A stretch of 64,000 nt of DNA from Lentisphaera profundi (lineage in GTDB: Bacteria; Verrucomicrobiota; Lentisphaeria; Lentisphaerales; Lentisphaeraceae), in NCBI RefSeq assembly GCF_028728065.1, contig NZ_CP117812.1:1736001-1800000 (forward strand), read 5' to 3'. Position 1 is the stretch's first letter. Every line of letters starts with the position of its first letter. Below, one piece after another: positions 9,017 to 18,318 of this stretch. The notes below the pieces were generated by a model. It was not told where the DNA came from. It searched no databases and saw only the letters and a program-made list of their open reading frames with translations. Made by a program: the position numbers and the translations under genes.

Positions 9017-10599
9017 ATGATGACACCTAAAAAATTACTCAGTTTTATCGGCCTTGGGATTTGTACCTTGTGCCCCCCGTAGTGAATGCACAAGCTGACC
9101 CACTTTTTAACCCTAAGCATCTTAACTTTGAAAGCTACAAAGATATTGGCTATAATCAAAAATATCGTCCACAATTTCATTTCACTTCACGTAAAAACTG
9201 GCTCAATGACCCCAATGGTATGATCTACTATTCTGGCGAATATCACATGTTTTTTCAGCACCACGCACTCAAAAATGCTAATGGTACAAAATCATGGGGT
9301 CATGCAGTAAGTAGCGATATGATACACTGGACACAACTCGATCACGCCATCGTACCCTATAAAATCCCCAATGAACTCATTAGCGCAGAATTTGCCAAAA
9401 AATGGGATGGTGAAGTGGCTATTTGGTCGGGAACCACAGTGATTGACCACAAGAATGTCCTTGGTAAACAAGTAGGCAACACAAAAACTATGGTGGCCTA
9501 CTTTACCGCTACGGCCCGTCCAGAATTCTTTCAGGCAGCCGCTTACAGCACCGATAAGGGACGCACATTCAAATTGCTCAAGGATGGTGGTATCATTCTT
9601 CCTAATCAAGGTTTACTCAAGGGAGAACGTGATCCCAAAGTTTTTTGGCATGAAGCAAGCCAGAAGTATGTCATGCTCATTTGGATGAAGGCGGGTGAGT
9701 GGGGCAATAAAGACAAGCTCTCGGGGGTGCGTTTTTTCACTTCAGAAAACCTACTCGATTGGAAGGCCACTAGTTCTTTAGATCGCAAATGGTTTGCGGA
9801 ATGTATGGACATAGTAGAGATCCCTGTAGATGGCGATATCAATAATAAAAAATGGGTTTTGTATGACGCCAGTTTCGATTACGAAATCGGCGATTTTGAC
9901 GGTGAAAAATTCAAGTCTGATAAGGTGACATTAAAAGGTGATTACGGTTTCCATTATTACGCTGCACAAACCTTCAACAATAGTCCCGATGGACGTAGTA
10001 TTATGATTGGATGGCTCAATGATCGCAAGCACTCACCTTTTGTAGAAACAAACATGCCCTTCGATCAACAGATGTCGATTCCTACCAACATGACTCTTCG
10101 AACAAGCCCCAAGGGTATTCGCCTCTTTCGTTGGCCTGTAAAAGAAATAGAAAATCTTTACATAAAAACTAAGCTTTTTAATTCTTTAAATCTTTCAAGT
10201 GCTAACAAAGTACTAAATGGGCTAGAAGCTGAGCTCATTGACTTTAGTATTGAATTGGAGCCCACGAAAGATTTAGAATTTAATTTCCGTGGTATCAAGG
10301 TGAAGTATGATTTTAAAGAACAGACACTTCAACCAACAAAAATCCTCAATAAACATCACCAAAATCACAAGCTACCTGCCCCTTTAGTTAATGGAAAACT
10401 TAGGCTCCGCGTGCTCATTGACCTTGCTTCAATAGAGATTTTTGTGAATGAGGGTGAATTTGTCGGTACTTATCTGGGACTAACTGAAACAAATAATAAA
10501 TCCGTTAGCCTCAATGGTGAGACACAGACAAAAGTGAATGCAATTTCTTTCCATCAACTCAAATCGATCTGGAGGGAAAAAGAAACTTCAGGACAATGA
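9017..10599 (+). CDS. Glycoside hydrolase family 32 with a one-base frameshift in the signal peptide
   Basis: GH32 fructanase-type enzyme with all family signatures: WLNDPNG, GERDPKVFWHEA and FAECMDIVEIPV (acid/base Glu). The natural start is ATG 9017 (AGGAAA upstream, then MTPKKLLSF leading a signal peptide), but after CTLCPP this frame stops at a TAG. The rest of the protein, from VVNAQADPLF, lies in another frame. Adding one C to the C6 run at 9073-9078 joins the two into a signal peptide ending NAQA followed by the mature enzyme. From the sequence as given, only a late alternative start (such as TTG 9061 or GTG 9082) could express it, without a signal peptide. Either a sequencing error, a decayed gene or a slippage switch would explain this. 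A class 1 promoter motif lies just upstream. Confidence 0.88.
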
Positions 10600-11030
10600 T
10601 AAATTATATCTCACCTACAAAAATGGAGGTATATATGAGATCTTTTATAAGCGCTAAATTTATTGAAGAAAACATATCAGGCATAGTCGATTTATAATAA
10701 AAATGCGATTGACCTTAAACGACTTTTTTTAGATAATGGATCCTCATGGTAAACTGACTAAGCATGAACAAAAGCGCTAAGTCCCCTCTAAATGGCTTAG
10801 CCTTGTGTTTATACTCAGCAGTAAATACTTTAATGAAAAATGAGCACCAAATGCTGTTTCAAAGAGCTATCGTTTTGGATGAAATTTAAAATGTTGATCT
10901 AGAATAGATTCTCCGGATTTTCAGATAAATCCAACGCTCTTACCTTTTGCTCTTTTGCTCTTTTGCTAATCGCTTAAGGACTTACCTAGACTTTTTCCAC
11001 TTAGGATCAAATAAGCTTGGTGTTTATTAT
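10600..11030. other. Gene-poor stretch: weak hairpin and a short direct repeat
   Basis: GCTAAG (10776-10781) and CTTAGC (10796-10801) could form a 6-bp stem. The string ttttgctc is repeated three times near 10940-10965. Apart from the tiny frame at 10635-10697 I see no gene. Confidence 0.35.
10635..10697 (+). CDS. Possible 20-residue peptide with a strong ribosome site
   Basis: A frame of 20 codons starts at ATG 10635 only 6-7 bases after GGAGG and ends in TAA at 10697. The match to a ribosome site is among the best in the window, yet the peptide (MRSFISAKFIEE onward) matches nothing I know. It follows the GH32 gene by 35 bases, so it could be the stub of a lost downstream gene. Confidence 0.2.
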   Translation: MRSFISAKFIEENISGIVDL

Positions 11031-12347
11031 TTAAACAGCCTTGAATATATTGTGAAGTTCATTATTGCTATCGCCAAATTGCTGAGCGTCAATACCAAAG
11101 TGTTTTATTGTACTCAGCCATAGGTTGCCAAGCGGAGTGACATTCTCTTTGAAACTGTAGTGTTTACCTTGTTTCATCCCTATCCCTCCACCCCCAGCCA
11201 TTATCATAGGGATGTTTTTGACCACATGATGAACTCTTATGCCAGTTCCAAAAAATATAAGCGTATTATCTAGCAAGCTTGAGCCATCAATTTCTTTAGT
11301 ATTCTTTAGTTGCCTAATGAGATATGCTAATAATTCCGCCAATTTTTTATCGCGATCAATCTGACATTGCAAATCTTGACTATTTTTTGCCCAATGACTC
11401 ATGGCGTGAGTATTTTGTTGATGGCCCATTTGCTGCAATAAACCAATTGATGACATTCTATAGCTAATGACACGGGTTAAATCAGTTCGAAAAATTTCAG
11501 TTATCAGATCAAAACATGTTTTGATCTTCTCTTCTTCATTTAGTGAGCCCGAAGGGATTTGAAAATTCGTTTTGGGATAGGGTTTATCTGCCCAAGCCAT
11601 ATCTTTTTGAATTCTTTTTTCAATACTTCTCAAACTATCTGTAAACTGTGAAAGTCTCTCTTTATCCTCTTTTGAAATAACCTTGGCCAATGATTTGGTC
11701 CCTCCATTCGAGAGGACTAATAAACTTCTATGCTTACTAAGCTGCTTTCTTCTTTCACTCACAGTGAGCTCTGGGTCGCCAAATGATCTTCTATATATAT
11801 CACCTAAAGTATTCAAGCCATTTAAAAACTCTCCACTTTCATTACAAGACATCGAGGCACCCCTTCCCCAACCATCATAATTACCTGTTCGTCCATTAAT
11901 CTGCATTGAACTTATGCGGGTGTATTTACCTACTTCTTTGGCGATCACCTGATCCACCGATACAGTATTAGTAAAAGGTCTCAAAGGATTTGAATCTGGA
12001 TTAGCACAGGTCAAAAATGTATCGCAACCAGCGTGAGGCCACCTAGCATGAATAGGTGATAAATTACTTATAAGTGAGACATCATTTTTATACTGAGCTA
12101 ATGCCTGCAAACTTGAACTTAACTCGAGTTTTTTAACTTTTTCTTGACTATTACAATGCCATTTCTGTGAGACATTATTTGGAAACCATCCCTGATCATA
12201 ATGCCCATAACCATAGCCAATAAAGATGACTCTTTTAGGTGGTTTAAGAGATTTAGCATAGGCGCTACTTTCAAACATAGGAAGTAGCGCACCTAAGCCC
12301 GCAGCTTTTATTAAACTTCTTCTGTTAATGCTTGATGAATGACTCAT
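11031..12347 (-). CDS. DUF1552 protein, Tat-exported
   Basis: A DUF1552 family protein of 438 residues; the family belongs to the alkaline-phosphatase-like fold seen in sulfatase relatives but has no proven activity. It starts with a twin-arginine-type leader (INRRSLIKAAGLGALLP, residues 8-24), so it is expected to be exported folded. Family-typical blocks are visible: SVDQVIAKEVG, FRTDLTRVISY, LDNTLIFFGTG and IPMIMAGGGG. It follows the cytochrome-type gene by 3 bases on the same strand, an arrangement repeated twice more in this window. The pair probably acts as one periplasmic unit on an unknown substrate. Confidence 0.88.
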   Translation of the reverse strand: MSHSSSINRRSLIKAAGLGALLPMFESSAYAKSLKPPKRVIFIGYGYGHYDQGWFPNNVSQKWHCNSQEKVKKLELSSSLQALAQYKNDVSLISNLSPIHARWPHAGCDTFLTCANPDSNPLRPFTNTVSVDQVIAKEVGKYTRISSMQINGRTGNYDGWGRGASMSCNESGEFLNGLNTLGDIYRRSFGDPELTVSERRKQLSKHRSLLVLSNGGTKSLAKVISKEDKERLSQFTDSLRSIEKRIQKDMAWADKPYPKTNFQIPSGSLNEEEKIKTCFDLITEIFRTDLTRVISYRMSSIGLLQQMGHQQNTHAMSHWAKNSQDLQCQIDRDKKLAELLAYLIRQLKNTKEIDGSSLLDNTLIFFGTGIRVHHVVKNIPMIMAGGGGIGMKQGKHYSFKENVTPLGNLWLSTIKHFGIDAQQFGDSNNELHNIFKAV

Positions 12348-12350
12348 AAT

Positions 12351-15239
12351 TCATGATCCTCTAAAAGTTTTAGATGCCACTATAGACTTGATAATATTGC
12401 GAATTTTAAAGCCTGAAGATTTATTCGCATTATAAATCGTATCAATTTCACCTTGGTCGACAATGCTGATAGGTCGGTGAATCGCATAGCTCATTAATGC
12501 TTTTATAAAACCTTTGACAAATTGTTCTTCCCGGCTCACAAGATACTTTTTTAGACCTTTCACACCATCGAGTTCAAGCCCTGAAGGAAGCTTACTTTTG
12601 ACATTGATTTTCTCTCCTTGCCAAGCACCATAATGATCAAAACCCTCAAGTGCAAAACCCAGTGGATCAAAGCTACGGTGACAAGAGTTGCATTGAGCTT
12701 GCTTTGTATGAAATAACATAAGTTTCCTACTCTCGGATAGGTTTAGTTTTTTCAAAGCAAACCTTTCTTCAATCGTTTTTTTTCTAGAGGCAGATAAATC
12801 TGGTACATTAGGTGGTGCAGGTGCAGGTGGGTTGAAAAGTAAATTCCTCATAATATAAACTCCACGCTCTACAGGTGATGTTCTATTCCCTCGTGAAGTC
12901 ATCATCAGAAATGATGCATGGTTTGGAATACCTCCCCGTGGACTAGATTTCACTAAAGCTCGAGCGGAAAAGCCTTTTTTATTTGAAATTGGTAAATCAT
13001 AGTATTTTGCCAGAGTATTATTTACGTAGTTGTAGTCCGGGTTCAGTAAATCTGTTATTGGACGGTTATTTCTTATAATAAATCTCATCGCTTCCGTTGA
13101 TTCACGTAGCATATAAAATTTCTTTCGTGGCCACTTTATGAGATTCGTTCTTTGTGCGTGAATCGTAGGGGTCAAAGCTATAAAGCGGGAGAGTTCTAAC
13201 CACTGAAAAACAAAGGAATCAATAAAAGGCAAGATTTTTTCTGAGTCCAGTATTCTGTCACATTCTTTAAAGACGGCTCTCTTACTGAGACTCTTATTTG
13301 CGACCACCATTTTTTGAAGTTGTAAATCAGGTTGAGAACTTAGCAAAAAGTAAGAAAGCTTATTTACAAAGCTCAATGCCGTTAAGTTTTTATTGTTTTT
13401 ATTAAGTTCGGGAACGATATAGATGAATTCTGGAGAAGAGAGTATCACTGCCAGCACATCGACAAGTGCATCCTGAGGATCTGCCTCTAACTTAGATTGG
13501 CTGAGTAAATGGTCTTTTATTTGCTCCAGTTGAGCGGAACTTATATTTCGACCTCGGTAAGCTTTAAAAGCAAAATTTTCAACTATTTTAACGGCCTTTG
13601 CCATATCCCATTCACTATACTGACTCAATAGTTCTATTTCTGCTTGAGCTAGATATTTTGATTTTAGTGGACCTTCAAGTTCAATCCAATCTATCCATAT
13701 TTCCGCATCGCTATCAATTCTTAATTGACGGCCACTACTCTGCTCCCCAAAATCCCAATGAAAGGATAAATCCTCAGGACTTCTTGATGTGCCTGTTACT
13801 TCTTGATAATAGTTTTCATAAGGTTGAAATTCTGGATTAATTAATTGTTTATGAGATGCGGTACTTATAAATGATTGTTGATCTGGCTTAGTATGGATGG
13901 TTCCACAACGAATTTTAAGTCGGTATCGACCTTCTTTAATTTTATCAAAATTGTAAATATTCTTGCCTAACAAGGTCATAATAGGAGTGCTTTCAGAATA
14001 AATCGCTCCTGTTTTAAAAAGTGGATTATTGATATTCTGCTTGGCAAACTCAAGCTCATTTCCTAGCCTTTTTATGAGGTTCTTTAAATTTCCCCGTCGC
14101 TGAGTAACCGTCTCCAACTCTAACTTTTCGGTGTTCTTAATTATTAAATCAGGCCATAGTTTGATCCTCTTTTGAAAATCTTTAATCTTGTTAGTTTCTG
14201 ATTCATACTTGATTTTAATGACCTGACTATTTGTTTCGCTTAGCAATGCTTTTTCCAAATGAGCTTTGGCAACATTAAAGGATGCTTGCCAATGAACTTC
14301 ACTAAACAGCTGATCTTGAGCTATTGTATCGAATCGACTGATTTCTGGTGAATCGGGAATATGATCTAGACTTGTATTGACACCTAAAAGGTCACGATAA
14401 GTTAGTTTCAATTCTCTTTTATTTAAAAATCGTATGGGCGGATTAAGGCCTCTATTTTGAGTATAATCTTTTGCTTTTCTAATCGTTTGTGTCAGTTCAT
14501 CTATAAAGTTGGTCAACTCTTCATGTGGTATATCCGGCTCATCTTCTGGTGGCATTTCGCTTAAATTAACGGTGTCCAAAATATCTTGCAACAATTGAAT
14601 ACTATGAGCTTTATTCAGTACATCAGGAAGTTTATCAAAGCGTTGGTCACCTTTTTGTTTTATTTCTCCATGACAGTCCTGGCAACGTTTTTCAATAAAG
14701 TGCTTTATTGAACTTGAGAGCTTTACTGTTGACTGGTCTTTTACTTGTATACTTGATACTTCTGATGAACTTATCAGATCAACCTCTTCTATTCTTGAGG
14801 GCTCTGATGAACTTATGAGATCAATCTCTTCTATTCTTAAGGGCTCCAATTGAATATCTACTTCAGCTTTCACTCCTTGTTCTTCATCAAAAACAGTTTT
14901 CTCTAGAGAAATCACTTCTAAGGCTTTACGCTCTAAAGGCTTTTTTTCTTTTAATATTAACCAAAGACTTACAGCTGCTAAAATAAATGTTAATAAAATT
15001 GAGTGTATGGCTACATTCTTTTTTTGTTTATTTTTTCTGATTCGCTTACTTCGAGTTTTCGAAACTTTGAAACTACTTTTCTTAGTCTTTTTTTGACTTA
15101 GAACAGCCGTTTGATTTTTATATAATACCGGTTGTTTCGTATCACATTGATCACAACGAACGTGAACTCCTACTATTTCTTTAGGAGCTTCAAGTTCAAT
15201 GCCACAACCGGCACAGTTAAATCGTATTCTATCATCCAT
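12351..15239 (-). CDS. DUF1587/1592/1588-type cytochrome protein with N-terminal zinc ribbon and membrane anchor
   Basis: A 962-residue planctomycete-type cytochrome protein. The N-terminus is a zinc ribbon (Cys 9, 12, 29, 32) instead of the usual signal peptide, followed by a Lys/Arg-rich segment and one membrane helix (about 76-96). A linker with the repeat RIEEIDLISSSE follows (about 135-160), then a cytochrome c motif CQDCH (186-190). The DUF1587, DUF1595, DUF1592, DUF1588 and DUF1585 regions follow; the DUF1588 part carries CNSCH and DPLGFALEGFDHYG. The ribbon should lie in the cytoplasm and the cytochrome outside. It is the first gene of a two-gene unit with the DUF1552 gene, behind a class 1 motif. 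The two sister proteins in this window have plain signal peptides, so the ribbon-plus-anchor start is the odd feature. Confidence 0.88.
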   Translation of the reverse strand: MDDRIRFNCAGCGIELEAPKEIVGVHVRCDQCDTKQPVLYKNQTAVLSQKKTKKSSFKVSKTRSKRIRKNKQKKNVAIHSILLTFILAAVSLWLILKEKKPLERKALEVISLEKTVFDEEQGVKAEVDIQLEPLRIEEIDLISSSEPSRIEEVDLISSSEVSSIQVKDQSTVKLSSSIKHFIEKRCQDCHGEIKQKGDQRFDKLPDVLNKAHSIQLLQDILDTVNLSEMPPEDEPDIPHEELTNFIDELTQTIRKAKDYTQNRGLNPPIRFLNKRELKLTYRDLLGVNTSLDHIPDSPEISRFDTIAQDQLFSEVHWQASFNVAKAHLEKALLSETNSQVIKIKYESETNKIKDFQKRIKLWPDLIIKNTEKLELETVTQRRGNLKNLIKRLGNELEFAKQNINNPLFKTGAIYSESTPIMTLLGKNIYNFDKIKEGRYRLKIRCGTIHTKPDQQSFISTASHKQLINPEFQPYENYYQEVTGTSRSPEDLSFHWDFGEQSSGRQLRIDSDAEIWIDWIELEGPLKSKYLAQAEIELLSQYSEWDMAKAVKIVENFAFKAYRGRNISSAQLEQIKDHLLSQSKLEADPQDALVDVLAVILSSPEFIYIVPELNKNNKNLTALSFVNKLSYFLLSSQPDLQLQKMVVANKSLSKRAVFKECDRILDSEKILPFIDSFVFQWLELSRFIALTPTIHAQRTNLIKWPRKKFYMLRESTEAMRFIIRNNRPITDLLNPDYNYVNNTLAKYYDLPISNKKGFSARALVKSSPRGGIPNHASFLMMTSRGNRTSPVERGVYIMRNLLFNPPAPAPPNVPDLSASRKKTIEERFALKKLNLSESRKLMLFHTKQAQCNSCHRSFDPLGFALEGFDHYGAWQGEKINVKSKLPSGLELDGVKGLKKYLVSREEQFVKGFIKALMSYAIHRPISIVDQGEIDTIYNANKSSGFKIRNIIKSIVASKTFRGS

Positions 15240-15377
15240 AAAATTTATAACCGTAAAAATCTATTATTAAACACTCTCTATAACACAGCTAGTTTTGTCG
15301 TTTGCCTTTTCTATGCGAGTTAAGTTCTAAGTCTTTCTATTATGAAATTGACTACTATATAAAAATGAGTTTATTCC

Positions 15378-15406
15378 ATATACCGGGATATACGTACTTT
15401 TGGATG
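15378..15406 (-). promoter_or_regulatory. Class 1 two-block promoter motif
   Basis: Plus-strand cores ATATAC 15378-15383 and TGGATG 15401-15406, 17 bases apart. It faces the zinc-ribbon cytochrome gene, 139 bases before its ATG. Confidence 0.65.
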
Positions 15407-15515
15407 TATCACATATTTATTTAATTAAAAAATTTGTAGCAAGCACTTTTGATTATTAAAATGTAAAGCTACCTCCTTTACTCCATACAGTCTTAAGTAT
15501 CTCCCAGACAAGTCA

Positions 15516-15998
15516 TTAGAAATTTATATAAAACTTAGCCCGATTTAATTTACTGCTGTGAGCATCAGCAAAAAATAATTTAGTTTTCGACTCTTCATGC
15601 CTGATCTCAAGGGCTTCTAACTCTGGATCAAAAAAACAGGCAGATCTTTAGATTCACAAAGCACCACTGTTTTCGCAACTTTTGATAAATATTCAATTCG
15701 GATACTTGTGACTTCCTCTGTTGCTGATAGTCGATAAGTTTGAAGGTGAGTGTTGAACACATAGTTCCTGTAATGCGAGAGCTCATCTTCTGATTCGGCA
15801 CTTTCTGAACAGATAAAAACAGCGGGATTTTTTAGATATCGTTTATCAAACTTGACTTAATATTTTCATATTATGTGAACCACCCTCGTTGGTAATAATT
15901 CCAAGCTCTATATCCCGTTCTTCCCAAATCGTGAATGGTAGTCCTCTGATAAAATTTAATGACGATTAAAAAAACCTTGATAAAATCAAGTTATCCAT
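15516..15998 (-). pseudogene. Decayed gene of unknown family
   Basis: Protein-like sequence continues over about 480 bases on the complement strand but needs at least three frame changes. The pieces read, in order: from ATG 15998 MDNLILSRFF; LPFTIWEERDIELGIITNEGG; KFDKRYLKNPAVFICSESAE through CESKDLPVF; and FFDPELEALEIRHEESKTK ending in TAA at 15516. Each break is at a short homopolymer (for example the A-run near 15630). I cannot name the family. It sits between the cytochrome gene and the esterase-lactonase fusion and may be the C-terminal half of a lost enzyme or regulator. Confidence 0.5.
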
Positions 15999-16089
15999 AG
16001 GAAAAACATGTTTATGCTTGTGTATCGTCATCTTTTTACATTTATACTCAATCCCTAGTAGGTTTCATTGATTTAGTGATAGTTTAACA

Positions 16090-18309
16090 TCATCGGGAAC
16101 GGAAGCTTAATGATACTGGAGATGGCACATTAATATACTCACTAGACGCTGTTAAACATCCAGTTTTTAGATCGATTTTAAAGAGTGAAATATTATTCGA
16201 CTGAATATTACAAGATAGCAGGTACTTTCCATCTGGGGAAATAATGAAGCTTACGGGTGTTTTTCCTCCACTGGAAACGGTTTCAATAAATTTTAACATC
16301 CCGTTATTTTTATCTCTCTTAAAGAGGCTGATGCTATCAGGTCCACGATTCGTACAATACAGAAAGTCTCCACTTGGGTGGATACGTATTTCTGCAGAAT
16401 GATTATTTCCTTTAAAATTTTTCGCTAGGCAAGAAATATGCTGAATCTCTTGAAGACTTCCGTCTTTACGCTCATACTTAAAGACTGTTACGGCACCTCC
16501 CATTTGATTTAAAAGATATAAAAACTTACCTTCAAATCCAAAAACCAGATGCCTGGGACCATTAAAGTTCTTTGAAACTATCTCACCATCATAAATCATT
16601 GAGCCGTCATTTTTATTGAATTTCACTCGGCAGATTCTCCCTCCTCCTATATCAGCTACAAAAAGGTATTTATTGTCAGGAGACGGTATAACACAATGAG
16701 GTGCAAAGCCTTTTTGGGGAGTTTTGATTTCCAGGTGCTGAACAAGCTTATCCAAAGAACCATCTTCTTTGAGTGAAAATGATGAAATTGAGTTACCATG
16801 AATATTTGCGGTAAAGGCAAATCTTGAGCTTTTATCTAGTGCCATATAACAAGGATCTTTTGGCAAATCTCGAATTTCTCCTGTTTTTTCAGTTTCTAGG
16901 AAGGATTTAAGAACGCCACCCGCCTTAGTATTGCCCGCAGTATATAAAAGACCACTAACTGAGGTCTTGACGAGTACCGTACCCGGTTTTTCAAAAAGAG
17001 GTGTCGCTTTACTAAAATTGCCATTTTCTTTATTAAAACTAGCTGAATAAACTCCTTCAGAGCCCGTGCCTATGACGACTTGAATAGCCTTAACCTGTCC
17101 GGACTTTATTTCATTTTGGTAATCGTTTTGAAGAGCTATGTGAGCTAGGCGCAGCCCAATATCTCGCTTATTTTGTGGGGCTTTAGGATTTGCTGTTTGA
17201 AGGTCTGCACTTATTGCCATAGCGGTATTTTTAATTGATAAACACTTTTCAATGGCTTTCTGGACTTCAGTCTTTAGATCCTTTGGCTCAGAGTTAACTA
17301 ATGGTTCCACAAAGTAAAAGGGCAGTTCCCCCTCGTCCCAAAGCTTACGCCAGCTAACTATAAGTGCTTTTTGATGATTAAATAATTCCTTGGGTTTCCT
17401 AACATTTCCTTGATCCCAGATTACACCACGTATAGAGAATGGAATCAATGGGTGAATCATACCATTGAACATTTTAGTGGGTACAATATTGGTGATCCAT
17501 AGCTCAGAAGGTATTTCTGGACGGTCTATAGGAGTTTGATTTTTGGCCAGTGCTTTCCTAGCTTGAGGTAGCCATAGCTTCATATCTTTGAGGTATTTTT
17601 GCCAGCTTTTCTTGCCAAGTTCGCTTGAGGGCCTGCCATCGTATATTTGTTTAATTCCCCACTTGAGCTCAGGACTATCTCGATAAGCTTCAGCTGGAAT
17701 CCAAGAAGTCATTGGCGTACCGGCCTGGCTTGCCTGGATTATGCCAATAGGCACGTCTATTTCTTGATTAAGTTTTTTTCCAAAAAAATACGCCAGCCCA
17801 GAAAATTCTTTGATATGATCTGAATCGGCGGCCTTCCACTTCACTTCCACATTTTTATTGGGTAGAGGTGATTGTTGTTTAGTGACAGAGGCCAATCTAA
17901 GCAATGAATTATCCGCATTCTTGATTTCATTCGTGCCCTTTAGTGATTTGCGTAATGGATAATCCATACTCGCCGTTCCTACACAGAGCCAAACCTCACC
18001 TATGAGTACATTTTGTATCCTCAAGTGATTGACTTTCAAAACTTGCGCTTTGGAATTGGCTCTTAAGGCTTTAAGCTTTACGCTCCAACATCCGTATTCA
18101 TCCGCAGTAGTGACGACTTCTTGAGTCCCAAAACTAAGTTTAATTTTTTCATTGGCTAAGGCCGTGCCCCAAATAGGTATTTCTTTATTCCTTTGGAGAA
18201 CCATATTATTTGAAAAAATATCCGGCAACTTAACTTCTGCATTGGTCGAAAATATAAATAGTGTTAGAAAGAAAGTAATTATTTTCATCATGTTTATTTT
18301 TTTAGTCAT
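16090..18309 (-). CDS. Fusion of a catalytically dead SASA-type esterase with a lactonase beta-propeller
   Basis: A 739-residue exported protein (signal peptide to about residue 24). Residues 25-400 match the sialate O-acetylesterase-like protein encoded next door, but the catalytic motifs are altered. GQSNM has become GTASM (111-115, nucleophile Ser to Ala113), WYQGES has become WDQGNV (298-303), and the HPQNK block has become APQNK (His to Ala377). Residues about 405-735 form a 6-phosphogluconolactonase-like seven-bladed propeller (PF10282 type): repeats such as PHCVIPSPDNKYLFVADIGG, GPRHLVFGFEGKFLY and IRIHPSGDFLYCTNRGP. AAGGAA lies 6 bases before ATG 18309. Probably a binding protein with a propeller partner domain rather than an esterase. 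The gene ends a unit after the intact-motif but frameshifted esterase. Confidence 0.85.
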   Translation of the reverse strand: MTKKINMMKIITFFLTLFIFSTNAEVKLPDIFSNNMVLQRNKEIPIWGTALANEKIKLSFGTQEVVTTADEYGCWSVKLKALRANSKAQVLKVNHLRIQNVLIGEVWLCVGTASMDYPLRKSLKGTNEIKNADNSLLRLASVTKQQSPLPNKNVEVKWKAADSDHIKEFSGLAYFFGKKLNQEIDVPIGIIQASQAGTPMTSWIPAEAYRDSPELKWGIKQIYDGRPSSELGKKSWQKYLKDMKLWLPQARKALAKNQTPIDRPEIPSELWITNIVPTKMFNGMIHPLIPFSIRGVIWDQGNVRKPKELFNHQKALIVSWRKLWDEGELPFYFVEPLVNSEPKDLKTEVQKAIEKCLSIKNTAMAISADLQTANPKAPQNKRDIGLRLAHIALQNDYQNEIKSGQVKAIQVVIGTGSEGVYSASFNKENGNFSKATPLFEKPGTVLVKTSVSGLLYTAGNTKAGGVLKSFLETEKTGEIRDLPKDPCYMALDKSSRFAFTANIHGNSISSFSLKEDGSLDKLVQHLEIKTPQKGFAPHCVIPSPDNKYLFVADIGGGRICRVKFNKNDGSMIYDGEIVSKNFNGPRHLVFGFEGKFLYLLNQMGGAVTVFKYERKDGSLQEIQHISCLAKNFKGNNHSAEIRIHPSGDFLYCTNRGPDSISLFKRDKNNGMLKFIETVSSGGKTPVSFIISPDGKYLLSCNIQSNNISLFKIDLKTGCLTASSEYINVPSPVSLSFRSR

Positions 18310-18318
18310 AGTTTTTCC

